From contig NZ_JARZAI010000009.1 of NCBI RefSeq assembly GCF_029893355.1, positions 186,001-250,000 on the forward strand: a DNA stretch of 64,000 bases, in the 5' to 3' direction. A model generated the notes under the pieces. That model did not search any database and was not told where the DNA came from. It worked only from the letters and a program-made list of their open reading frames with translations. Source of the stretch: Kitasatospora sp. MAA4. GTDB taxonomy: Bacteria > Actinomycetota > Actinomycetes > Streptomycetales > Streptomycetaceae. Made by a program: the position numbers and the translations under genes. This document shows positions 41,258-51,559 of the stretch, in pieces (within the stretch, counting starts at the first letter, position 1; every line of letters begins with the position of its first letter).

Positions 41258-42442
41258 ATGAACAGTTTCACGACGTCATGGGGTGCCTTCGACCTCGCCC
41301 GTTTCCCCGAGGACCCCCGCGACACGCTCCGCGCCTGGGATGCCGCCGACGCCTACCTGCTGCGCCACCTGGCCGGAGACGGAGACGGAGGCGGGGACGG
41401 CGAAGCCGAGCCCACCGATCTGACCGGAACCGTCGCCCTGGTCGGCGACCGCTGGGGCGCGCTGGCCACCGCACTCGCCGGTCACGCCACCCGTCCCGTC
41501 CAGATCACCGACTCCTTCCTCACCCGGCAGGCGACCCGGGCGAACCTGGTGCGCAACGGGATCGAGGAGGCTGCCGCGCAGCTGCTCTCGACCCGGGACA
41601 CCCCGCCGGCTCCGATCGACGTCCTGCTGATCCGCGTGCCCAAGAGCCTCGCGCTCCTGGAGGACCAGCTGCACCGCCTCGCCCCGGGCGTGCACGCCGG
41701 TACCGTCGTCGTCGCCACCGGCATGGTGACCGAGATCCACACCTCGACTCTGAAGCTCTTCGAGCGGATCATCGGCCCGACCCGGACGTCCCTGGCGGAG
41801 AAGAAGGCCCGGCTGATCTTCTGCACCCCCGACCCCCGGCTGGCCCGCACCCCCAGCCCGTGGCCGCACAGCTACCCGCTGCCTGACGACATCGGCGCGG
41901 CCTCCGGCCTGACCGTCACCAACCACGCCGGCACCTTCTGCGCCGAACGCCTCGACATCGGCACCAGGTTCTTCCTGCGCAACCTCCCGCGCACCGGCCC
42001 GGGCCACCTGCGCATCGTCGACCTGGGCTGCGGCAACGGCGTGGTCGGCACGGCCGCGGCGCTGGGCAACCCGAGCGCCGAACTGACCTTCATCGACGAG
42101 TCCTACCAGGCGGTCGCCTCGGCCGAGGCGACCTTCCGGGCCAACGCCCCCGCCGACGCCCGCGCCGAGTTCCTGGTGGGCGACGGCCTGTCCGGCGTGC
42201 CCGCCGCCAGCGCCGACCTGGTGCTCAACAACCCGCCGTTCCACACCCACCAGGCGACCACCGACGCGACCGCCTGGCGGATGTTCACCGGCTCGCGCGC
42301 CGTGCTGCGCCCGGGCGGCGAGCTCTGGGTCATCGGCAACCGTCACCTCGGCTACCACGTCAAGCTGCGACGGCTCTTCGGCAACTGCGAAGTGGTCACC
42401 AGCGACCCGAAGTTCGTCATCCTGCGGGCCGTCAGGACCTGA
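41258..42442 (+). CDS. RlmG/RsmC-like rRNA guanine-N2 methyltransferase
   Basis: A 394-aa protein from ATG 41258 with GAGGGG upstream. The N-terminal half is a degenerate methyltransferase-like domain (TVALVGDRWGALATALA). The C-terminal half has the active one: LRIVDLGCGNGVVGTAAALG (SAM site), FIDESYQAVASAEA, and DLVLNNPPFHTHQATTD with the NPPF catalytic motif. This duplicated layout is that of RsmC/RlmG, which methylate guanine N2 in 16S or 23S rRNA. The ELWVIGNRHLGYHVKLRRLF segment also fits. Which rRNA position is modified cannot be read here. Confidence 0.85.
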   Translation: MNSFTTSWGAFDLARFPEDPRDTLRAWDAADAYLLRHLAGDGDGGGDGEAEPTDLTGTVALVGDRWGALATALAGHATRPVQITDSFLTRQATRANLVRNGIEEAAAQLLSTRDTPPAPIDVLLIRVPKSLALLEDQLHRLAPGVHAGTVVVATGMVTEIHTSTLKLFERIIGPTRTSLAEKKARLIFCTPDPRLARTPSPWPHSYPLPDDIGAASGLTVTNHAGTFCAERLDIGTRFFLRNLPRTGPGHLRIVDLGCGNGVVGTAAALGNPSAELTFIDESYQAVASAEATFRANAPADARAEFLVGDGLSGVPAASADLVLNNPPFHTHQATTDATAWRMFTGSRAVLRPGGELWVIGNRHLGYHVKLRRLFGNCEVVTSDPKFVILRAVRT

Positions 42443-44069
42443 CGGCGCCGCCACCCGGCGGCGCCGAGCGGGGCTGAGTCGCCGGGATCCGCTGGGTGAA
42501 GAACAGCGCGAGGACCGAGAGCAGCGCGAGGACGCCGAGCGCGGCGCGCAGACCGGCGAGCCGGGCCGCGGTGTTCGCGTCGAGCGCGGCCGAGGTCACC
42601 TCCGGGCTCGCGCCCGCCGTGCTGAGTGCGGACTTGAGCTGAGTGTCCGACAGGAACGGTACGCCGCTTGCGAGTTGAGAGTTCGCCTGGGTCTTGACCG
42701 CGGCCGGGACCGCCGGGTTCTGCTCGACGCCGGTCAGGAACGAGGTCGTCAGGACGGCGATCAGGATGGACCCGGCCAGGGCCGTACCGATCGACGCGCC
42801 GAGGTTGGTGACGGCGTTCTGCAGGCCGCCGACCTCCGCGCTCTGCTCGTCCGGCACCGCGGACACGGTGACCGATCCGAGCTGGGAGGCCAGCGCGCCC
42901 ATCCCGAGCCCGATCAGCAGCAGCGGCACGGTGACGACCCCCGCACCCGAGGTCGCGTCGAGCGCGGCCAGCAGGACCAGCGCGCCGGCGAGCAGCGCGA
43001 GGATCCCCAGCCGGACCACCCGGCGCGGCGAGACGTCCGGCAGCAGGCGCGGGATCAGGATCGCCGCGGCCAGCAGGGTCAGCGAGAGCGGCAGGACGCG
43101 TGCCCCGGTCGCGAGCGCGGACAGGCCGAGCGCGACCGACAGGTAGAGCGGGACGAGGAAGAACACGCCCATCTGCACCAGGTACTGGAAGAAGAACATC
43201 ACCAGGCCGCCGGTGAGCTGCCGGATGTGCAGCAGGGCCGGCTGCACGAGCGGCTCCCGCTGCTGCTCCACGAGACGGGCCTCCCACCGCAGGAAGAGCC
43301 AGACCAGCAGCAGGCCCGCCAGCATCAGCCAGACGACCGGCGAGACCTTGAGCCACACCGGCCCGTCGGGCTTGGGCGCGAACCAGCCCCATTCGCCCGA
43401 GCGCAGGACCCCGAAGACGAAGGTCCCGAGCCCGAGGGCGGACAGCACGGCGCCGACCAGGTCGATGCGCGGGCGGGAGTCGATCGGCGCCTCGGCGATG
43501 CGGCGGGCGAGGGCCAGGATGACGAGCACGATCGCGACCTCGCCGACGAAGACCCAGCGCCAGGAGAAGTACGTCGTCGCGACGCCGCCGATCAGCGGCC
43601 CGACCGCGATCGCGGCGGCTCCGGCGGCTGCGACGAGTCCGTAGGCCGCGGGTCGGCGCTCGGCCGCGAAGTTGCCGGCGACCAGCGCCACGATCGCGGG
43701 CAGGATGAGCGCGGCCCCCACCCCCTCGAGGAACGACCAGCCGAGCAGCAGCACCGGCAGGTTCGGGGCGAGCGCCGTCGTCAGGGATCCGCAGCCGTAG
43801 ACAGCGCAGCCGATCATGAACGCCCGCCTGCGGCCGATCAGCGCGCCGACCTTGCCGCCGGGGATCATGAACATCGCCATCACCAGCGTGTAGGTCGTGA
43901 TGGCGCCCTGGATCCCGCTCACGGTCGTGCCCACGTCGTCGGCCACCGTCGCGATCGAGACGTTCATGACGGAGCTGTCGAGGGCCATCAGGAACTGCCC
44001 GGCCGCGAGCGTCGCCAGCACGGGTGTCGCGCCGGCCGAGCGCTCGGGAACCGCTGACTGGGGTGCCAT
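42432..44069 (-). CDS. MFS drug efflux transporter, DHA2 type
   Basis: A 545-aa membrane protein from ATG 44069, with about 14 helices. ATLAAGQFLMALDSSVMNVS carries the DHA2 helix-1 motif LDxTxVNVA in a variant form, and GGKVGALIGRRRAFMIGCAV is MFS motif A. It probably exports hydrophobic or cationic drugs by proton antiport. Its 3' end overlaps the rlmG-like gene end by 11 bases. No regulator is adjacent, and the divergent kinase gene begins 150 bases away. Confidence 0.85.
   Translation of the reverse strand: MAPQSAVPERSAGATPVLATLAAGQFLMALDSSVMNVSIATVADDVGTTVSGIQGAITTYTLVMAMFMIPGGKVGALIGRRRAFMIGCAVYGCGSLTTALAPNLPVLLLGWSFLEGVGAALILPAIVALVAGNFAAERRPAAYGLVAAAGAAAIAVGPLIGGVATTYFSWRWVFVGEVAIVLVILALARRIAEAPIDSRPRIDLVGAVLSALGLGTFVFGVLRSGEWGWFAPKPDGPVWLKVSPVVWLMLAGLLLVWLFLRWEARLVEQQREPLVQPALLHIRQLTGGLVMFFFQYLVQMGVFFLVPLYLSVALGLSALATGARVLPLSLTLLAAAILIPRLLPDVSPRRVVRLGILALLAGALVLLAALDATSGAGVVTVPLLLIGLGMGALASQLGSVTVSAVPDEQSAEVGGLQNAVTNLGASIGTALAGSILIAVLTTSFLTGVEQNPAVPAAVKTQANSQLASGVPFLSDTQLKSALSTAGASPEVTSAALDANTAARLAGLRAALGVLALLSVLALFFTQRIPATQPRSAPPGGGAVRS
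42443..42466 (+). terminator. Terminator of the rlmG-like gene
   Basis: CGGCGCCGCC and GGCGGCGCCG form a 10-bp stem with loop ACCC right after the rlmG-like stop, inside the last codons of the convergent MFS gene. Confidence 0.65.
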
Positions 44070-44218
44070 GGCCGCATCGTCCCAGCGGAGTCGGAGAACC
44101 GGGCCGCGACCCGCCCCGGGCCGGCCGCCTGCCACGCTGTTGGAGGCATAGACCAGGTCTGGCAAACTCTCGTCCTGGCCCGACCAATTGGTACGTCGGC
44201 GCACACAGGGGGACGGGG

Positions 44219-46150
44219 ATGTGGGATCGGGGGACGGTTCTCGGGGACCGGTACCGGTTGACCGAGCGGCTCGGCGGCGGGGCGATGGGCGAGGTCTGGT
44301 GCGCGGACGACGGCGTGCTCGAACGCCGGGTCGCCGTCAAGATCCTGCTGCCGGCACTGCTGGACGACGCCGCGTTCATGGAGCGCTTCCGGCGCGAGGC
44401 CAAGCTGCTGGCCGCGCTCAACCACCCCGGCATCGTCGAGGTCTACGACTACGGTGAGAGCACCGGCGATTCGGGCACGCGGGTGGCCTACATCGTCATG
44501 GAACTCATCACCGGCCGACCGCTGGACGAGGAACTGTCCGAGACCGGGCCGATGTCGGCCGACCAGGCCCTCGGCATCGTCGCCCAGGCGCTCGACGCGC
44601 TGCACGTCGCGCACCGGCGCCAGATCGTGCACCGCGACATCAAGCCGTCCAACCTGATGATGCGCGACGACGGCCGGGTGGTGGTCACCGACTTCGGCAT
44701 CGCCAGCGCCGCCGCCGGTACGAGGATCACCTCCTCGCACGCGATCCTCGGCACCGCGCTCTACGTCGCCCCCGAACGCGCCGAGGGTGCCGCGTCGATA
44801 CCGGCCTCGGACCTCTACTCGATGGGCGTCCTCTGCTACGAGATGCTCACCGGCGAGCCGCCGTTCACCGGTGAGACGGCGCTGGAGATCGTGCTCAAGC
44901 ACGTCCGGGAGCCCGCGCCCGAGCTGCCCGACGCCTTTCCGCAGCCCGTACGCGACCTGGTCGCCAAGGCGCTGGCCAAGAAGCCCGAGGACCGCTTCAC
45001 CAGCGCCGCCGTGATGGCAGCTGCCGCGCGCCGGGCCTCCGGCGCCGCAGCGGCGGCCGGGGCAGCCGCCGCCCCCGCGCCGGCCGACAGCCGGACGCTC
45101 CGGCTGGTCCCGGCCGTGCCGCCGCAGACCCCGACGGTGGCGACCCCGCCGGTGACCCCGCCCGGCGCATCGGTGGCCGATTCGCCGCTGGTCACGACGC
45201 TCGCGGCCGAGGAGCGGCCGCGCGACCGGCGCGGCTGGCGGCGGCTGCTGATCCCCGTGATCATCCCGTGCACCATCACGGTGGGCGTCGGCACGGCGCT
45301 GCTGATCGACCCGAGCCCGTTCCGCACCGACGCGGGCGCCGGCGCGTCCGACGCGCGGCCCACCGTCGTGGTGTCCGGCCCGCGGACCGGCGGCGCGGGG
45401 AGCGCTGCCGCGTCGACCTCAGCCGGCGCCGCCTCCCCGTCCGCTTCCGCCTCGCCTTCCCCGTCCCCCTCCCCTTCTCCCGCTCCCTCGGCGCCGGGAG
45501 CGGCGGGAGCGGCGAGTGCACCGGCACCGGGCACCGGCACCGTCCCGCCGCCCGGCGGCGGATCCGGCTCCGGGAGCCAGCCGGTGACCATCGGTCAGAA
45601 CGGCGGCGGGAGCGGCGGGGGAGGCGCGGCCCCCGCGCCCGGCCAGGGCGCCCCGGCGGCCCCGACCACCGCGGCCGCCCCCGGCGGCGGCGCGACCCAT
45701 CCGGCCACCCCGCCGCCGCCCGCGCCGGGTTCCGGGGCTCCCGCAGGCTGCGGCGGCGCCGGTTGGGGCGCGATCGTCAACGTCGGCGACGGGCTGAAGC
45801 TGGGCCTGGCCGCCGACAGCCTCTCCGGCGGCACCACCGTGGTCACCGGCGGCACCACCGCCTACGGCTGGGTGCACTGGGCGGACTCCTTCCAGCGCTT
45901 CAACGCCTGCGACCGCAGCCAACCCGCGCTCACCGAGGTCGCGACCTTCGACGGGTCGCCGGTCGGCGTCCGACTCGCCTCCTTCAACGACTTCATGACG
46001 GCGTGGACGACCGCCGCCACCGGCTCGGGCAGCTACTACATCAAGGACTACATGGGCCAGAGCTGCCTGACCGACAACGGCGCGGGCAACCCCGTCACCG
46101 TCGGCACCTGCACTCCGGGCAACGGCAGCCAGGAGTGGCTGCTCCCGTGA
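44219..46150 (+). CDS. Receptor-type Ser/Thr protein kinase with ricin-like extracellular end
   Basis: A 643-aa PknB-type kinase from ATG 44219. RLTERLGGGAMGEVW is the Gly-rich loop, RRVAVKIL carries the ATP-binding Lys, HRDIKPSNLMM is the catalytic loop, VVVTDFGIA the Mg site, and GTALYVAPERAEG the activation-loop end. A membrane helix lies near residues 341-363 (LLIPVIIPCTITVGVGTALL). The outer part is a long Ser/Pro/Gly linker and a C-terminal domain (about 515-643) ending CTPGNGSQEWLLP, which has the QxW pattern of ricin B-type lectin folds. It may therefore sense a glycan or wall fragment. The next gene overlaps by four bases. Confidence 0.88.
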   Translation: MWDRGTVLGDRYRLTERLGGGAMGEVWCADDGVLERRVAVKILLPALLDDAAFMERFRREAKLLAALNHPGIVEVYDYGESTGDSGTRVAYIVMELITGRPLDEELSETGPMSADQALGIVAQALDALHVAHRRQIVHRDIKPSNLMMRDDGRVVVTDFGIASAAAGTRITSSHAILGTALYVAPERAEGAASIPASDLYSMGVLCYEMLTGEPPFTGETALEIVLKHVREPAPELPDAFPQPVRDLVAKALAKKPEDRFTSAAVMAAAARRASGAAAAAGAAAAPAPADSRTLRLVPAVPPQTPTVATPPVTPPGASVADSPLVTTLAAEERPRDRRGWRRLLIPVIIPCTITVGVGTALLIDPSPFRTDAGAGASDARPTVVVSGPRTGGAGSAAASTSAGAASPSASASPSPSPSPSPAPSAPGAAGAASAPAPGTGTVPPPGGGSGSGSQPVTIGQNGGGSGGGGAAPAPGQGAPAAPTTAAAPGGGATHPATPPPPAPGSGAPAGCGGAGWGAIVNVGDGLKLGLAADSLSGGTTVVTGGTTAYGWVHWADSFQRFNACDRSQPALTEVATFDGSPVGVRLASFNDFMTAWTTAATGSGSYYIKDYMGQSCLTDNGAGNPVTVGTCTPGNGSQEWLLP

Positions 46151-46851
46151 CCACGACCCGGCAACGGCGCGGGGCGCGCCGGAACGACACGCCCTACCCG
46201 AGGCGTCCGCTGCTCACGGCCCTCTGGATACCGGCCGCGGCCGTCCTTCTCCCGCTCGGCGGAGCGCTCGTTGCCGGCGGGACGTGGATGCTGCTGCCCG
46301 CGCTGGCGCTGGTGCTCACCGGTGCGGTCGGACTGATCGTCGCGCTGTCGGGACTCTGCCAGTCCGGCCTGCTCCGGGGCGTGGCCCTGGCGCTGATCTT
46401 CGCCCCGCTGATCGCCGTGCCGCTGCTGAGCATGAAGGCCGCGCAGGCCACCGTCCTCACGCTGCGAGGCACCACGCATCCGGGCACGGTCACCGGAGTC
46501 AGGGTCATCCACGGCAGGACCACCAGCTACACCTGCGCGGTGCGGTACGACGGCGCCCCCGCGCGGACGCGCAGCGTCGACTGCGGCGCCGGCGACGCCG
46601 CGGGGGAGCAGGTCAGCGTCACCGAGGACCCGAGCGGCCTGGTCGAGCCCGAGTTCTCCGGCGCGGTCGCCGCAGCGGGCGCCACCCGCGGCCTGGACCT
46701 CTTCTTCGACGCCGTCCTACTGGCCGCGGGCGCGGCAGCCGCCGTCCTCGGCATGCTCACCCAGTACCTGCGCCGCCCCCGCGACGGCGGGCTCACCGTC
46801 CCAGGATCCGCCGCAGCCAGCGGGTACGGGCGTCGCGGGCATCGCGGCTGA
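46147..46851 (+). CDS. Membrane protein coupled to the kinase
   Basis: A 234-aa protein; GTG 46147 overlaps the kinase TGA. It has three helices in the N-terminal half (ALWIPAAAVLLPLGGALVAG; LALVLTGAVGLIVALSGL; GVALALIFAPLIAVPLLSM), an extracytoplasmic domain of about 80 residues with two Cys (SYTCAVRYDG and SVDCGAGD) resembling DUF3592-type domains, and a last helix. Translational coupling suggests it works with the kinase as partner or substrate. The final 59 bases overlap the end of the hydrolase gene on the other strand. Confidence 0.65.
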   Translation: MTTTRQRRGARRNDTPYPRRPLLTALWIPAAAVLLPLGGALVAGGTWMLLPALALVLTGAVGLIVALSGLCQSGLLRGVALALIFAPLIAVPLLSMKAAQATVLTLRGTTHPGTVTGVRVIHGRTTSYTCAVRYDGAPARTRSVDCGAGDAAGEQVSVTEDPSGLVEPEFSGAVAAAGATRGLDLFFDAVLLAAGAAAAVLGMLTQYLRRPRDGGLTVPGSAAASGYGRRGHRG

Positions 46852-47776
46852 GGACCGCGTTCGGCGCCAGGGTGTCGAAGCCGTGGAACGCGCCGGGCCA
46901 CACGTGCAGTTCGGCTTCGCCGCCGGCCTGCCAGATCGCATCGGCATAGGCGACGGCCTCGTCCCGGAAGGTCTCGGCCGACCCGACCTCCAGGTAGGCC
47001 GGCGGCAGCCCGGAGAGATCCGTGGCACGGGCAGCGGCCGCGTACGGCGCCAGGTCGGCGGCGCCGTACCGGTCGCCGAGCAGTGCCTGCCACGCGGTCG
47101 CGTTGGAGGTCCGGTCCCAGGTGTCGTGTCCGGCCATCTGGTGGCTGGAGAAGCTGTCGTTGCGGTCGTCGAGCATCGGGCTCAGCAGCAGCTGACCGAT
47201 CGGGACCGGCCCGCCGCGGTCGCGCGTCAGCAGGGCCAGTGCTGCGGCGAGTCCACCGCCGGCGCTCTTTCCGCCGATCAGGACGCGGTCCGCGTCCAGG
47301 CCCAGCCCGGCCGCGTGCTCGACCGCCCAGACGAGCCCGGCGTAGCAGTCCTCCACCGGTCCGAGGTACTGCGCCCGCGGCGCCAGCCGGTACTCGACGG
47401 AGATGACGGCGAGCCGCAGCGGGAGAGCCCATTCGCGCAGCACGCGCGGAAGGACTGACCACGCATTGCCCATGATCATTCCGCCGCCGTGCAGGTAGTA
47501 CAGCAGCGGCAGTGGTCCGGTGGCCCCGGCGGGCCGTGCGCTGACCAGCCTGACCTCGCTGCCGTCCGCGACTCCCGGCGCCCGCAACTCCTCCACCGCG
47601 AACCGGCCGCCGTCCTGGAGCTCCCCGACCGTCGGCCTGGGCCGGCCCGCAGCATCCCGCTGCTGGCGCGCCGCGAGGCCCTCCGCGGTGACCGGCTCCC
47701 TCGCCGACTCGCCCAGCGCCGCCAGCACGGCCCGCAACTCCGGGTCGAACGGCGGCACTTCCCCGACCCCCGGCAC
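46793..47776 (-). CDS. Alpha/beta hydrolase (HSL-type esterase)
   Basis: A 327-aa protein taken from GTG 47776 with GGGAGG four bases upstream. YYLHGGGMIMG (residues 94-104) is the HSL oxyanion motif. The nucleophile motif reads GGKSAGGG with Ser171, where the family norm is GDSAGG, so Asp is replaced by Lys. SAETFRDEAVAYA carries the acid, and His298 (GAFHGF) completes the triad. It probably hydrolyses an ester or amide of a hydrophobic compound. It is divergent from the rox-like gene, and its promoter -35 lies within the rifamycin-associated element, so it may act on a rifamycin or a product of Rox. Confidence 0.82.
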   Translation of the reverse strand: MPGVGEVPPFDPELRAVLAALGESAREPVTAEGLAARQQRDAAGRPRPTVGELQDGGRFAVEELRAPGVADGSEVRLVSARPAGATGPLPLLYYLHGGGMIMGNAWSVLPRVLREWALPLRLAVISVEYRLAPRAQYLGPVEDCYAGLVWAVEHAAGLGLDADRVLIGGKSAGGGLAAALALLTRDRGGPVPIGQLLLSPMLDDRNDSFSSHQMAGHDTWDRTSNATAWQALLGDRYGAADLAPYAAAARATDLSGLPPAYLEVGSAETFRDEAVAYADAIWQAGGEAELHVWPGAFHGFDTLAPNAVLSRDARDARTRWLRRILGR

Positions 47777-47792
47777 CGAACCTCCCGATGGC

Positions 47793-47824
47793 AGTGGCAA
47801 GGAGGTTACCCACTCCTTGCCACT
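47793..47824. repeat. Perfect 12-bp inverted repeat in the hydrolase leader
   Basis: AGTGGCAAGGAG (47793-47804) and CTCCTTGCCACT (47813-47824) are exact complements with an eight-base gap. They cover about the first 30 bases of the predicted hydrolase transcript, so they may be a repressor operator or an mRNA hairpin. No T-run follows, so a terminator is unlikely. Confidence 0.8.
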
Positions 47825-47829
47825 CTCAA

Positions 47830-47858
47830 GATATAGCGCACCAGGGGGCTTGCGGCAA
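47830..47858 (-). promoter_or_regulatory. Promoter of the hydrolase gene
   Basis: On the minus strand TTGCCG (47858-47853), a 17-base spacer and TATATC (47835-47830) form a good vegetative-type promoter. The -35 lies inside the rifamycin-associated element. Confidence 0.65.
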
Positions 47859-47863
47859 GGGCC
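47845..47863. promoter_or_regulatory. Rifamycin-associated element (RAE)
   Basis: GGGGCTTGCGGCAAGGGCC matches, from memory, the 19-bp RAE with core CTTGCGGCAAG found upstream of rifamycin-inactivating genes in actinobacteria. It is near-palindromic and lies 52-70 bases before the rox-like start. Its presence supports rifamycin-responsive expression of rox and perhaps of the divergent hydrolase. Confidence 0.75.
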
Positions 47864-47911
47864 CGGTCGTGCTCCAAAATGGTCAACCAAGCCCATGACC
47901 TGCGGAAATGA

Positions 47912-49348
<1,437 letters not shown>

Positions 49349-49449
49349 GAGCCCCCCTGGCCACCTGCCTGTTCGAACGGCCTCCTACTATCGACTCGCA
49401 TTCACTCCACCGCACGGTGATGGAGTCACTCATCCAGGAGGCAACCTTC

Positions 49450-50973
49450 ATGCACGCCCGGAAGATCGGCGCGGTCGCCGCGACAGCGGTGGCGGTCCTG
49501 GCCGCCCGTGACCTCATCCAGAAGAGGCACGCACTGCTCCGGAACTTCCCGGTGATCGGGCACGCCCGGTACCTGTTGGAGACGATCGGGCCGGAGCTGC
49601 GGCAGTACATCGTGACCTCCAACGAGGAGGAGCGCCCGTTCAGTCGTGACCAGCGCACCTGGATCTACGCGTCGGCGAAGGAGGAGAACAACTACTTCGG
49701 GTTCGGCACCGAGGTCGACGTCGAGCACGTTCAGGGGCACGCCTACCTGAAGCAGCGCACGTTCGCCGGCGCTCTGCCCGAGGCGCACGACGCGCACGAC
49801 CCGCAGGCCCCGCTGCCCTCGGCCAAGGTGCTGGGCGGACCGCGCGGGCGCGCCAAGGCGTTCCGACCGGCGAGCGTGGTGAACATCTCCGCGATGAGCT
49901 TCGGATCGCTCTCCGGCGCGGCCATCACAGCCCTCAACAAGGGGGCGGCGCTGGCGGGCACGATGCACAACACGGGCGAGGGCGGCCTCTCGCCGTACCA
50001 CCGCAACGGCGGCGACCTCATCCTCCAGATCGGTACGGCGTACTTCGGCTGCCGCAACGAGGACGGCAGCTTCAACCTCGACAAGCTCAAGGACGTGGTG
50101 GCGAGCGCCCCCGTCAAGGCGATAGAGATCAAGCTCTCCCAGGGCGCCAAGCCGGGGCTCGGCGGGATGCTGCCGGGGGCGAAGGTGACCGAGGAGATCG
50201 CCGCGATCCGCGGTATCCCGGTCGGCAAGGACTGTGCCTCCCCGTCGCGGCACACCGCGTTCAGCGACGTCGACTCGATGCTCGACTTCGTCGAACTGCT
50301 GGCCACCGAGACCGGCCTGCCGGTCGGGGTCAAGAGCGCGGTCGGAGAGCTGGGCTTCTGGCAGGAGCTGGCCACCCTGATGGCGCGTGGCGACCGCGGT
50401 GTCGACTTCGTGACGATCGACGGCGGTGAGGGCGGCACCGGGGCGGCGCCGCGGATGTTCGCCGACTCGGTGGCGCTGCCGTTCCGGATGGGCTTCTCCC
50501 GGGTCTACGGCACCTTCGCCGAGCTGGGACTGACCGACGACCTGACGTTCATCGCCTCCGGCAAGCTCGGCCTGCCCGAGAACGCCGCGGTCGCGTTCGC
50601 GCTGGGCGCCGACATGATCAACGTGGCCCGCGAGGCGATGCTGTCGATCGGCTGCATCCAGTCGCAGAAGTGCCACACCGACAAGTGCCCCACCGGCATC
50701 GCCACCCAGAACCCGTGGCTGGCCCGCGGCCTCGACCCGGCCTCGAAGTCCACCCGGGCCGCCGTCTACCTGCGCACCCTGCGCAGGGAGCTGATCAAGG
50801 TCTCCTCGGCCCTCGGCGTCGCCCACCCGGCACTCATCACGCCCAACGACATCGACATCATGAACGGCGACTACGAGGCCCGCACCCTGGCCGACGTCTA
50901 CGGCTACCAGGACGGCTGGGGCGAGCTCGGCCCGCAGCTCGCCAAGGAGATCAAGGCACTCCTGGCCGGCTGA
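49450..50973 (+). CDS. FMN-binding glutamate synthase family protein
   Basis: A 507-aa protein from ATG 49450 with CAGGAGG upstream. An N-terminal membrane-like helix (KIGAVAATAVAVLAARDLIQ) precedes the glutamate synthase central/FMN domain: NISAMSFGSLSGAAITALNK, NTGEGGLSPYHRNGGDLILQ, IEIKLSQGAKPGLGGMLPG, DGGEGGTGAAPRMFADS, and the Fe-S Cys cluster CIQSQKCHTDKCPTGIATQ. It lacks the glutamine amidotransferase domain, so it is not a full GltB. Relatives are of unknown function, perhaps membrane-associated oxidoreductases. It is 100 bases after the rox-like gene and may be cotranscribed. Confidence 0.85.
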   Translation: MHARKIGAVAATAVAVLAARDLIQKRHALLRNFPVIGHARYLLETIGPELRQYIVTSNEEERPFSRDQRTWIYASAKEENNYFGFGTEVDVEHVQGHAYLKQRTFAGALPEAHDAHDPQAPLPSAKVLGGPRGRAKAFRPASVVNISAMSFGSLSGAAITALNKGAALAGTMHNTGEGGLSPYHRNGGDLILQIGTAYFGCRNEDGSFNLDKLKDVVASAPVKAIEIKLSQGAKPGLGGMLPGAKVTEEIAAIRGIPVGKDCASPSRHTAFSDVDSMLDFVELLATETGLPVGVKSAVGELGFWQELATLMARGDRGVDFVTIDGGEGGTGAAPRMFADSVALPFRMGFSRVYGTFAELGLTDDLTFIASGKLGLPENAAVAFALGADMINVAREAMLSIGCIQSQKCHTDKCPTGIATQNPWLARGLDPASKSTRAAVYLRTLRRELIKVSSALGVAHPALITPNDIDIMNGDYEARTLADVYGYQDGWGELGPQLAKEIKALLAG

Positions 50974-50989
50974 TCTCCCTGGGTGACCG

Positions 50990-51559
50990 TCACCGTCTCG
51001 GCCCTGCCGCGGCGTACAGCACGGTGCCGGCCACCAGCAGGGCCCACGCGGTCCCGGTGGCCGCCGCCGTGCCGGGCGGAAAGATCATCCAGCTGACCAC
51101 CTGTCCCGCCGCGCCGCCCGGCGGCGGGACGCAGACGGTGAACGCGAGCCAGCCGGTCGGCAGGGTCCAGGCCAGCGGTGCCCCGCACAGCACCGCCCCG
51201 AGCGCGGCCAGGCCGGCCAGACCCGCGCCGTCCCGGACGAGGATCGCGGCCGGGGCGAGGTTCGGCCCCGCCGCCCGGACCGCCAGCAGCGCCGCCGCGG
51301 CGACCGCGCCGAGCAGCAGCACGTGCGCCGCCCGCCGGGGCATCCAGCGGATCGCGGCCGTCCGGTCCAGCGCGGCATCCTGCCCGCCGAGCCCGACGGA
51401 AGCGGCCGCCACGTTCGCGGTGAGGACCAGGGCCGCGATCCCCAGGCCCACCGGGTCCTTGCCCCGGTCGAGGGCCCACAGCGCCAGCGCGACGAGCGTG
51501 ACCGCGGCGGCCGACGCGGGCACCTGCCGCGAACGCGCGTACAGCATCAGCCATCTCAT
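50990..51559 (-). CDS. Small polytopic membrane protein of the ABC operon
   Basis: A 189-aa protein; ATG 51559 overlaps the upstream TGA. Five or six hydrophobic segments are visible (VTLVALALWALDRGKDPVGL; AAHVLLLGAVAAAALLAVRA; GWLAFTVCVPPP; WALLVAGTVLYAAAG). It has no recognised domain. As the last gene of the sigma/anti-sigma/ABC operon it is probably a second membrane component of the transporter. Confidence 0.65.
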   Translation of the reverse strand: MRWLMLYARSRQVPASAAAVTLVALALWALDRGKDPVGLGIAALVLTANVAAASVGLGGQDAALDRTAAIRWMPRRAAHVLLLGAVAAAALLAVRAAGPNLAPAAILVRDGAGLAGLAALGAVLCGAPLAWTLPTGWLAFTVCVPPPGGAAGQVVSWMIFPPGTAAATGTAWALLVAGTVLYAAAGPRR

